From NCBI GenBank assembly GCA_001557035.1, contig LSKJ01000029.1, forward strand, positions 1 through 5,443: a stretch of DNA of 5,443 nucleotides. Reading direction: 5' to 3'. The position numbers and the translations under genes are program-made. The notes under the pieces were generated by a model. It did not search any database and was not told the origin of the DNA. It worked only from the letters and a program-made list of their open reading frames with translations. The stretch is from Rhodospirillaceae bacterium CCH5-H10. GTDB lineage: Bacteria > Pseudomonadota > Alphaproteobacteria > Reyranellales > Reyranellaceae. Positions 1 through 5,443 of this stretch are shown in pieces (position 1 is the first letter of the stretch; each line of letters starts with the position of its first letter).

Positions 1-762
1 ATCTACTACGGCGTACCGACCCTCTACGCCGCCCAGCTCGCGGCGCTGGAAACGCAGAAGCGGGACCTCTCCTCCCTGCGCGCCTGCGTCTCGGCGGGCG
101 AGGCGCTGCCCGGCGACATGTTCCGCCGCTGGAGGGAACAGACCGGCACGATCATTCTCGACGGCATCGGCTCGACAGAAGCGCTGCACATCTTCATCGG
201 TAACCGGCTCGACGACCATCGCCCCGGCACAAGCGGCAAACCGGTACCGGGCTACGAAGCCCGCATCCTGGACGAGAACGGCGATCCCGTTGCGAAGGGC
301 GAGAGCGGCCGTCTGTGGATCAAGTCGGAGTCGGCCGCCAAATATTACTGGAACAAGCCCGAGAAGACCGCCGAGACGATGGTGAACGGCTGGCTCAATA
401 CCGGCGACACCTATCGCGAGGACGAGGACGGCTACTTCATCTACGAGGGTCGCAGCGACGACATGCTCAAGGTCGGCGGCATCTGGTGCTCGCCCGTCGA
501 GATCGAGAACTGCCTGGTCGGACATCCGGCCGTCCTAGAAGCCGCCGTGATCGGCCAGACCGACGAGCAGTCGCTGATCAAGCCCAAGGCGATCGTCGTC
601 CTGAAGCAGCCGGGCGAGGCCGGCGCCGCACTGACCGACGCCCTGATGGCGCACTGCAAGCAGACGCTCGCCCCCTACAAGTACCCGAGGTGGATCGAGT
701 ACGTTGCCGAATTGCCCAAGACCGCCACGGGCAAGATCCAGCGCTTCAAGTTGCGCGGCTGA
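1..762 (+). CDS. Benzoate-CoA ligase family protein, 3' part (5' end outside window)
   Basis: C-terminal 253 residues of an ANL-superfamily acyl-CoA synthetase. Such enzymes activate a carboxylate with ATP to an acyl-adenylate and then transfer it to CoA in the cytoplasm. The frame is open from base 1 and ends at TGA 760-762; full benzoate-CoA ligases have roughly 520 residues, so about half is missing. Visible core motifs, numbered from the first codon here, are DGIGSTEALHIF (from 54), which is characteristic of the benzoate/4-hydroxybenzoate-CoA ligase branch; GWLNTGD (130-136); the hinge and thiolation-loop motif GRSDDMLKVGG (150-160); and PKTATGKIQR with the adenylation lysine at 245. All expected catalytic residues of this half are intact. 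The GVPTLYAAQ stretch near the start also fits this branch. The exact acid (benzoate, hydroxybenzoate, or another aryl acid) cannot be read from this portion. The downstream ABC importer genes suggest that the ligase acts on the imported substrate. Confidence 0.9.
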   Translation: MYYGVPTLYAAQLAALETQKRDLSSLRACVSAGEALPGDMFRRWREQTGTIILDGIGSTEALHIFIGNRLDDHRPGTSGKPVPGYEARILDENGDPVAKGESGRLWIKSESAAKYYWNKPEKTAETMVNGWLNTGDTYREDEDGYFIYEGRSDDMLKVGGIWCSPVEIENCLVGHPAVLEAAVIGQTDEQSLIKPKAIVVLKQPGEAGAALTDALMAHCKQTLAPYKYPRWIEYVAELPKTATGKIQRFKLRG

Positions 763-880
763 CGGGGAGCGCGACGGCGAATCAAGTTATCGTGTAGGCC
801 AGGCACCGGGATCCGCCTCTTTTTGGTCTACTCCCCATGGAAGCATGCGACTTCATGCTGGCCCGCAACAACCTGCGAAC

Positions 881-2710
881 ATGATCTTCGCAAAGAAGTC
901 GAAAACGCCCGGCTGGCCGATTGCGCGGCTGCTGCCGGCGTTGATGGTCGGCCTCGTCTTCGTCTCGATCGCACCGGTGATCGGGGTCGCCTGGCTCGCG
1001 GCCCAGAGCAATCTCGAATCCTCCTCGCTTCAGCGCAGCGAGCTGACGGTCGACCTCATCGAGCGCCGGCTCGAAGCGCATCTGCGCCCGGTCTACGACC
1101 AGCTCGCCTATCTCAGTGACGCCATTGCGCGCGGAGACGTCGACTTCGACGACCGCGAGCAGTGGCGCGTCTTCGCGCTGGGGACGCTGGCGGCCGTGCC
1201 GCAGACCGTGGGTTTCGTCGTGCTGCCGACAGAAGGCGAACCGTCGCGCTTCGTGCGGGCCGATCGCACCATGCGGCCGGAGCGGCGCGAGAACATCCGC
1301 GCGGCCGATGCGCTGCTGGAGCGAGCGCGCACGATGACCGCGCCGGGCTGGGGCGAGCCGGTCTGGTCCTTCGTCGTCGGCGAGCCGATCCTGCCGATCA
1401 TCGTTCCGGTTCGCGTGCGCGGCGAGTTCCGCGGCGTCATCGGCGCGGCGATCGGCACCACCGACCTGTCGCGGTTTCTCAAGGAGATCGAACTCACCGG
1501 CGAGCGCACGCCGTTCATCCTGGCGGGCCGCGATCACGTGCTGGCCCATCCCAAGCTGGCCAAGACGCTGAACGGCGAGGCCCGCGCCCAGACGCGCCTC
1601 GTCACGCTGGAAGAAGTCGGCGATCCGGTGTTGGCCTCGATCTGGGCACCCGATCCCAATCCATTGTCGTGGTTCCGGCACGATGCCGGCATCGAGGGCC
1701 ACTGGAACTGGGTCGGCGATCGCTCCTTCGCCTGGATACGGCGCAACGTCGAGGCCTACGCCCCGGCCGAGCTGATCGTGGGATATCATGAGGCCGGCCG
1801 CGAATCGGCGTGGGCCCGCTGGATCGTGCGCGGCATCCTGATCGCAGGTGGCGTGCTGATGATCCTCACCGGCCTGGCGGCGATCTATCTCGCGAGGAAG
1901 TTGGCGCAGCCCATCCTGGCGCTCGCCGGTGCCGCGAGCGCGGTGGAGCGCCTCGATCTCGAAAGCCTCCCCACCCTGCCGAACAGCCGCGTGCGCGAGA
2001 TCACCCGCGCAAACCAAGCCTTCGAGCGCATGGCCCGCGGCCTCAAACTGTCCGCTACCTACCTGCCCCGCGCCCTCGTGGCGCGGCTGACGGCGCAACA
2101 GGGCAGCCTGCCGGTCAACGAGGATAGGGCCGTAACCATCCTGTTCAGCGATCTCGAGGGCTACACGGCCTATTCGCGCGATCGGCCGGCCGCCGAGACG
2201 GCGGCGTACCTGAACGAGCTGCTGTCGCGCATCGGCCCCGCCATCGAGGCGAGCGGCGGCACCATCGACAAGTACATCGGTGACGGCCTCATGGCCTTCT
2301 GGGGCGCGCCGGATTCCATTCCCGACCATGCGCGCATCGCCTGTCAGGGCGCGCTTGCCGTCGCCAGGGAGGTCGAGACCTTCAACATCGAGCGCAGGGC
2401 GCGCGGCCTGCATGCCTGCCGCATGCGCATCGGCCTGCACACGGGGACGGTGCTCGTCGGCAATATCGGGTTTGCCGGCCGCGTCGATTACACCGCCATC
2501 GGCGAGGCGGTGAACGTCGCCTCCCGGCTGGAGCAATTCGGTCGCAACGCGCCGCGCGACGGCGAGGTCACGATCGTGGCCAGCGCGAGCTGCCGGGAGG
2601 CCGCGGGCACGGGCTTCGCCTGGGCGATCCTCGACGGCGCGCCGGCCGATGTGGCGGCCGCCTCCGCCCTTCCGCTGGCCACCCTGCGGACCGCCGCGAC
2701 CATCCATTAA
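881..2710 (+). CDS. Membrane-bound class III adenylate/guanylate cyclase with Cache-like sensor and HAMP
   Basis: A 609-residue protein that should make a cyclic nucleotide from a nucleoside triphosphate at the inner membrane. In order it has a short basic N-terminus, TM1 at about 17-40, and an extracytoplasmic region at about 43-310. That region contains a Cache-like strand pattern (GVIGAAIGTTDLSRFL near 188-203). TM2 follows at about 318-338, then a HAMP-like linker (about 339-400) and the catalytic domain (about 416-585). Catalytic residues are complete: metal-binding D424 (FSDLEGYT) and D468 (IGDG), base-recognising K464 (DKYIGD) and T538 (VDYTAIG), and transition-state N545 and R549 (VNVASR). 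The Lys/Thr pair is the one seen in bacterial adenylate cyclases, so cAMP is favoured, though this is inference. The start is uncertain. ATG 881 gives a typical positively charged N-terminus before TM1 but lacks a clear Shine-Dalgarno; an in-frame ATG at 845 would add 12 residues. The 118-bp gap after the ligase shows no convincing terminator or promoter. The stop is TAA 2708-2710. Confidence 0.9.
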   Translation: MIFAKKSKTPGWPIARLLPALMVGLVFVSIAPVIGVAWLAAQSNLESSSLQRSELTVDLIERRLEAHLRPVYDQLAYLSDAIARGDVDFDDREQWRVFALGTLAAVPQTVGFVVLPTEGEPSRFVRADRTMRPERRENIRAADALLERARTMTAPGWGEPVWSFVVGEPILPIIVPVRVRGEFRGVIGAAIGTTDLSRFLKEIELTGERTPFILAGRDHVLAHPKLAKTLNGEARAQTRLVTLEEVGDPVLASIWAPDPNPLSWFRHDAGIEGHWNWVGDRSFAWIRRNVEAYAPAELIVGYHEAGRESAWARWIVRGILIAGGVLMILTGLAAIYLARKLAQPILALAGAASAVERLDLESLPTLPNSRVREITRANQAFERMARGLKLSATYLPRALVARLTAQQGSLPVNEDRAVTILFSDLEGYTAYSRDRPAAETAAYLNELLSRIGPAIEASGGTIDKYIGDGLMAFWGAPDSIPDHARIACQGALAVAREVETFNIERRARGLHACRMRIGLHTGTVLVGNIGFAGRVDYTAIGEAVNVASRLEQFGRNAPRDGEVTIVASASCREAAGTGFAWAILDGAPADVAAASALPLATLRTAATIH

Positions 2711-2715
2711 GCCGT

Positions 2716-2729
2716 TGTTGGGCCCAACA
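2716..2729. repeat. 14-bp perfect palindrome, candidate operator
   Basis: TGTTGGGCCCAACA is a perfect dyad lying between the cyclase stop and the binding-protein start. It overlaps the -35 hexamer proposed for the promoter here, which is where a dimeric repressor could act. As RNA it could form only a 5-bp stem with a GGCC loop, followed by TTTT, so a weak terminator of the cyclase transcript is the alternative reading. Its existence is certain; its function is inferred. Confidence 0.4.
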
Positions 2730-2746
2730 TTTTCAGGTTTTATAGG
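2718..2746 (+). promoter_or_regulatory. Candidate sigma70-type promoter of the transporter operon
   Basis: TTGGGC (2718-2723) and TATAGG (2741-2746) are separated by 17 bases, the ideal spacing. They match the -35 consensus at three of six positions and the -10 at four of six. The segment is clearly more AT-rich than its surroundings. Initiation near 2752 would leave a leader of about 22 bases carrying GGGAG at 2761-2765. A cyclase-to-transporter read-through transcript remains possible, as the gap is only 64 bases. Confidence 0.4.
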
Positions 2747-2774
2747 CTCCAAGGGAAACAGGGAGCGTCGGCTC

Positions 2775-3953
2775 ATGAAGAACAAATTGTTTGGCACCGC
2801 ATCAATTGCGGCGGCGATGGCATTCGGCCTGCCGGTCATGGCCCAGAGCCCGATCAAGGTCGGCTTCGTAAGCACATTTTCGGGGCCGCAGGCCGCCATC
2901 GGCGAGGACATGCGCCGCTCGGTCGAGCTGGCCAAGGAGCATCTCGGCGGCAAGATGGGCGGCAAGCCCTTCGAGATTGTCTACGAGGACGACCAGTTCA
3001 AGCCGGATGTCGGCAAGGCGCGCTCCGAGAAGCTCGTCCAGCAGGACAAGGTGAACTTCATCGCCGGCTACATCTGGTCGAACGTGCTGCTGGCCTCGCT
3101 CAAGACCGTCGTCGACGAGGGCGACACGATCCTGATCTCGGCCAATGCCGGCCCCTCGGCGATCGCCGGCGAACTCTGCAACAAGAACTTCTTCTCGACC
3201 TCGTGGCAGAACGACCAGACGCCGATGGCGATGGGCGACTATCTCAACACCAAGGGCGTGAAGAGCCTCTATCTGGTCGGCCCCAACTACGCCGCCGGCA
3301 AGGACATGCTCGCGGGCGTCAAGCGCACCTACAAGGGCAAGATCGTCAGCGAGGACTTCACCAAGTGGCCCGACCAGCTCGACTTCTCGGCCGAGCTGAC
3401 CAAGATCGCCGCGGCCAAGCCGGACGGCATCTTTATCTTCTATCCCGGCGCGCACGGCGTTCAGTTCGTGAAGCAGTGGGCGCAGTCGGGCCTCAACAAG
3501 ACCGTGCCGCTCTACCAGGTGTTCTCGATCGACGCGATCACCCTGCCGCAGCAGGGCGATCTGGCGCTCGGCACGCTGGGCGCGCAGGAGTGGGTCAACG
3601 ACCTGCCGGGCGAGGCCAACAAGAAGTACGTCGAGGACTTCAAGAAGAAGCACGGCGTCTATCCGTCCTACTACGGCGCACAGAGCTACGACGCGATCAT
3701 GCTGATGGCGTCGGCCGCCGAGGCGCTGAAGGGCGACCTGTCGAACAAGGACAAGGTCCGCGCCGAGATGAAGAAGGCCAACTTCAAGTCGGTCCGCGGC
3801 GACTTCAAGTTCGGCAACAACAACTTCCCGATCCAGAACTTCTACATCCAGGAAGCCGTCAAGGATCCGCAGGGCATGATGACGGTGAAGACCATCGCCA
3901 CCGCCGTGAAGAACGCGGTCGATCCCTTCGCCGAAAAGTGCCCGATGAAGTGA
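2775..3953 (+). CDS. ABC transporter periplasmic substrate-binding protein (branched-chain amino acid / aromatic acid type)
   Basis: A 392-residue periplasmic-binding-protein type I (Peripla_BP_6, LivJ/LivK-like) protein that captures a solute in the periplasm and delivers it to the LivH/LivM permeases encoded next. The start is ATG 2775, supported by GGGAG at 2761-2765 with 9-base spacing and by the signal peptide that follows. That peptide has a basic MKNK start, a hydrophobic core, and probable cleavage after Val-Met-Ala 23. There is no lipobox Cys, so the protein is soluble. The mature part opens with the family pattern IKVGFVSTFSGPQAAIGED (27-45), and VYEDDQ follows later in the first lobe. 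The only two cysteines, C135 and C389, could form a disulfide holding the C-terminal tail. Length is normal for the family. The substrate is not readable from sequence. The upstream benzoate-type CoA ligase favours an aromatic acid over an amino acid, since aromatic acid importers of this family occur beside such ligases in other proteobacteria. Confidence 0.93.
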   Translation: MKNKLFGTASIAAAMAFGLPVMAQSPIKVGFVSTFSGPQAAIGEDMRRSVELAKEHLGGKMGGKPFEIVYEDDQFKPDVGKARSEKLVQQDKVNFIAGYIWSNVLLASLKTVVDEGDTILISANAGPSAIAGELCNKNFFSTSWQNDQTPMAMGDYLNTKGVKSLYLVGPNYAAGKDMLAGVKRTYKGKIVSEDFTKWPDQLDFSAELTKIAAAKPDGIFIFYPGAHGVQFVKQWAQSGLNKTVPLYQVFSIDAITLPQQGDLALGTLGAQEWVNDLPGEANKKYVEDFKKKHGVYPSYYGAQSYDAIMLMASAAEALKGDLSNKDKVRAEMKKANFKSVRGDFKFGNNNFPIQNFYIQEAVKDPQGMMTVKTIATAVKNAVDPFAEKCPMK

Positions 3954-3958
3954 GATGG

Positions 3959-3988
3959 TTTTCCTCCCCATTCAGATGGGGAGGAAAA
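3959..3988. repeat. Perfect 13-bp inverted repeat (hairpin) after the binding-protein gene
   Basis: TTTTCCTCCCCAT (3959-3971) and ATGGGGAGGAAAA (3976-3988) pair perfectly around a TCAG loop, beginning five bases after the stop codon. No T-run follows on either strand, because the T's are inside the stem, so it is not a standard intrinsic terminator. A 3' end stabilising hairpin or a dispersed REP-like intergenic element is more likely. CCTCCCC/GGGGAGG-armed hairpins of this kind are, to my knowledge, common between genes in alphaproteobacteria, but copy number cannot be judged from this window. Confidence 0.7.
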
Positions 3989-3993
3989 GAATT

Positions 3994-4025
3994 CGGGAGC
4001 GCGGCGACGCGCTCCCGTTTTGTTT
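3994..4025 (+). terminator. Intrinsic terminator/attenuator between binding protein and livH
   Basis: CGGGAGCGCG (3994-4003) and CGCGCTCCCG (4008-4017) form a perfect 10-bp GC-rich stem closed by the GNRA-type tetraloop GCGA. TTTTGTTT (4018-4025) follows at once. This is the classic rho-independent layout. Because livH begins only 17 bases later and belongs to the same transporter, partial termination is the likely role, giving more binding-protein than permease mRNA. Confidence 0.75.
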
Positions 4026-4029
4026 GAGG
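4026..4029 (+). promoter_or_regulatory. Ribosome binding site that fixes the livH start
   Basis: GAGG lies five bases before ATG 4035. It selects this ATG over the in-frame TTG at 4020, which falls inside the terminator T-run and has no Shine-Dalgarno. The site directly abuts the terminator T-tract. Confidence 0.65.
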
Positions 4030-4034
4030 AACAG

Positions 4035-4949
4035 ATGGAATATCTGCTGCTCCAGGTACTGAACGGCGTGCAGCTCGGCCTGCTGATGTTCCTGCTCGCC
4101 GCCGGGCTGACGCTGACCCTGGGCATCATGGACCTGGTCAATCTGGCGCACGGCTCGCTCTACATGATCGGAGCCTACATCGCCTGGACCCTGATCGGCG
4201 TCACGGACTCGTTCGTGCTGGGCGCGCTGCTGGCGCTGCCCGCGACCTTCCTGGTGGGCGTCGTCGTCGAGATCGTCGTGATCCGGCGGCTCTATGCGCG
4301 CGATCATCTCACCCAGGTGCTGGCGACCTTCGGCCTGATCCTGTTCTTCAACGAGCTGGTGCGCGCACTCTGGGGTCCCGGCGGCAAGAGCATCGCGGTG
4401 CCGACCTTCCTGAACCGCACCATCGAGATCCTGCCGGGCGTGCCCTACCCCGCCTACCGCTTCGCCATCATCGTGGTCGGCGCCGTGGTGGCGATCCTGC
4501 TGGCCTGGCTGGTGGCGCGCACGCGGCTCGGCATGCTGATCCGCGCCGGCGCCTCCAACCGCCGCATGATCGGGGCGCTCGGCGTCAACATCGAGCTGCT
4601 GTTCAGCCTCGTGTTCGGCCTGGGTGCCGTGTTCGCGGGGCTGGCCGGCCTGATGGCCGCGCCCATCGCCTCGGTGCGGATCGGCATGGGCGACGACATC
4701 CTGATCCTCGCCCTGGTGATCATCGTCATCGGCGGCATCGGCTCCATCAAGGGCGCCTTCATCGCCGCGATGGTGGTCGGCCAGATCGACATCGTCGGCC
4801 GCGCCTTCCTGCCGGACATGCTGAAGACCTTCATGAGCTCCAGCGCCGCCTCCAGTGCCGCGCCCGCGATCTCGCAGGTCTTGGTCTACGTCCTGATGGC
4901 CGCCGTGCTGGTGTGGCGTCCGACCGGCCTGTTCGGCCAGCGCACATGA
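4035..4949 (+). CDS. livH: ABC transporter inner-membrane permease, LivH type
   Basis: A 304-residue, highly hydrophobic permease that forms one half of the membrane channel of a high-affinity importer, pairing with the LivM-type subunit encoded next. The family signature GIMDLVNLAHGSLYMIGAY lies at 30-48. The cytoplasmic EAA-like loop that contacts the ATPases is seen as RAGASNRRMIGALGVN (170-185). The protein ends with the usual VWRPTGLFGQ tail. Length is normal. A Ser/Ala-rich run (MSSSAASSAAPAIS) precedes the last membrane segment and probably forms a short loop; it is low in complexity but does not break the fold. An intrinsic terminator lies just upstream, so the gene is probably expressed by read-through from the binding-protein promoter at a lower level. 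The symbol reflects the family; an aromatic acid substrate is as likely as an amino acid here. Confidence 0.93.
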   Translation: MEYLLLQVLNGVQLGLLMFLLAAGLTLTLGIMDLVNLAHGSLYMIGAYIAWTLIGVTDSFVLGALLALPATFLVGVVVEIVVIRRLYARDHLTQVLATFGLILFFNELVRALWGPGGKSIAVPTFLNRTIEILPGVPYPAYRFAIIVVGAVVAILLAWLVARTRLGMLIRAGASNRRMIGALGVNIELLFSLVFGLGAVFAGLAGLMAAPIASVRIGMGDDILILALVIIVIGGIGSIKGAFIAAMVVGQIDIVGRAFLPDMLKTFMSSSAASSAAPAISQVLVYVLMAAVLVWRPTGLFGQRT

Positions 4950-4965
4950 TCGTCTCGCACCCGCG

Positions 4966-5037
4966 TCTCAATGGAGCGCGCCACTCCAGTGGCGCATCTT
5001 CTCATGAGCGCCACTGGAGTGGCGCGCTCCGATGAGA
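4966..5037. repeat. Nested inverted repeat spanning the livH-livM gap and the livM start codon
   Basis: A perfect 23-bp inverted repeat pairs 4973-4995 with 5008-5030 around a 12-base loop. It extends outward through one G-T pair and one A-A mismatch into five further pairs (TCTCA 4966-4970 with TGAGA 5033-5037). Each arm is itself a palindrome: GCGCCACT-CC-AGTGGCGC at 4978-4995 and GCGCCACT-GG-AGTGGCGC at 5008-5025, so the octamer occurs four times in alternating orientation. No T-run follows, so it is not an ordinary terminator. A dispersed REP- or MITE-like element inserted in the operon is the likely origin. Its right arm carries the only Shine-Dalgarno-like GGAG (5016-5019) for livM, and the start codon lies in the outer stem. 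Confidence 0.85.
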
Positions 5038-5443
5038 GACCTGTTCTCGTCCCTTCGCACACCGCGCGGCATCGCCACGGCTTTGATCCTGCTGGTGATG
5101 GCGGCCCTGCCGCTGCTCACCCAGGCCTTCGACCAGCGCTATCTGCTGTCGATCGGCACGCGCATCGTCATCTGGTCGATCGCCGCGGTCAGCCTCAACA
5201 TGATCCTGGGCTATGGCGGGCTGGTGAGCTTCGGCCACGCGATGTTCTTCGGCATCGGCGGCTATGCGGTCGGCATCCTGTCGGCGCACGGCGTCTCCAG
5301 CGGCTGGATCCAGTGGCCGGTCGCGCTGCTCGCCGCCACCGTCTGGGCCGGGCTGATCGGCGCGCTGTCCCTGCGCACGCGCGGCCTCTACTTCATCATG
5401 ATCACGCTCGCCTTCGCACAGCTCGTCTACTACGTCGGCAGCG
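5032..5443 (+). CDS. livM: ABC transporter inner-membrane permease, LivM type, 5' part (3' end outside window)
   Basis: The first 137 codons of the second channel subunit of the importer. The family signature LNMILGYGGLVSFGHAMF is at 55-72, followed by FGIGGYAVGIL, and LRTRGLYFIMITLAFAQ is at 114-130. Hydrophobic segments near 15-32, 44-60, 66-84 and 97-112 are consistent with the LivM membrane core. The start is constrained because an in-frame TGA at 5005-5007 excludes anything earlier, and ATG 5032 is the first usual start codon after it. Its Shine-Dalgarno is poor: GGAG at 5016-5019, 12 bases away. Both the GGAG and the ATG lie within the right arm of the large inverted repeat. About half or more of the gene is missing to the right, where the LivG/LivF-type ATPase genes would be expected. 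Confidence 0.92.
   Translation, partial: MRDLFSSLRTPRGIATALILLVMAALPLLTQAFDQRYLLSIGTRIVIWSIAAVSLNMILGYGGLVSFGHAMFFGIGGYAVGILSAHGVSSGWIQWPVALLAATVWAGLIGALSLRTRGLYFIMITLAFAQLVYYVGS

Noticed and set aside
2711..2735. Palindrome plus TTTT as an intrinsic terminator of the cyclase gene
   Set aside because: The RNA stem would be only five pairs with a GGCC loop and four T's, which is too weak to call; an operator reading is at least as good.
782..2965. Very long (727-codon) open frame on the minus strand opposite the cyclase gene
   Set aside because: It mirrors the high-GC cyclase codons. The translation is rich in Arg, Gly, Ala and Asp without any recognisable domain, while the plus-strand frame has complete cyclase motifs. 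It is a coding shadow.
2802..3971. 389-codon minus-strand open frame opposite the binding-protein gene
   Set aside because: The composition is low in complexity (Leu, Val, Arg, Asp, Glu, Gly repeats typical of an antisense shadow), with no domain, and it lies opposite an unambiguous gene.
4020..4034. In-frame TTG at 4020 as livH start
   Set aside because: It lies in the T-run of the terminator and has no Shine-Dalgarno. ATG 4035 has GAGG at five bases and gives the family-typical N-terminus.
4966..5037. Large inverted repeat as an intrinsic terminator or as insertion-sequence ends
   Set aside because: There is no T-run after either arm, the livM start lies inside it, and no transposase or room for one exists between the arms (12 bases).
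4971..5443. Open frame from ATG 4971 through the inverted repeat, overlapping livM in another frame
   Set aside because: Its translation after the repeat is Arg/His/Pro-rich out-of-frame product of livM, whose own frame has clear LivM signatures.

Overview
The window is a high-GC stretch of five co-directional (+ strand) protein-coding genes. Codon use, GC content and protein family types suggest an alphaproteobacterium of the metabolically versatile soil type (Hyphomicrobiales or Rhodospirillales-like). That placement is inference, because no rRNA or marker gene is present.

Layout: 1-762 is the 3' half of an aromatic acid (benzoate-type) CoA ligase. 881-2710 is a complete membrane-bound class III adenylate/guanylate cyclase with an extracytoplasmic Cache-like sensor. 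2775-3953 is a complete periplasmic substrate-binding protein of the branched-chain amino acid/aromatic acid ABC transporter family. 4035-4949 is its LivH-type permease, and 5032 to the window end is the first 137 codons of the LivM-type permease. The two ATPase genes normally found in such operons would lie past the right edge.

The simplest reading is an uptake-and-activation module. The binding protein and LivH/LivM permeases import an aromatic acid or similar carboxylate, and the ligase traps it as a CoA thioester. The family name 'branched-chain amino acid transporter' probably overstates what is known about the substrate. The cyclase sits between the ligase and the transporter genes, so an extracytoplasmic signal may be coupled to cyclic nucleotide production in this locus.

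The intergenic DNA is unusually structured. A 14-bp palindrome overlaps the -35 of a plausible promoter before the binding-protein gene. Two back-to-back perfect hairpins, the second a textbook intrinsic terminator, separate the binding protein from livH. A 72-bp nested inverted repeat contains the start codon of livM. No tRNA, rRNA, CRISPR array or transposase gene was seen. No gene-free stretch exceeds about 120 bases.
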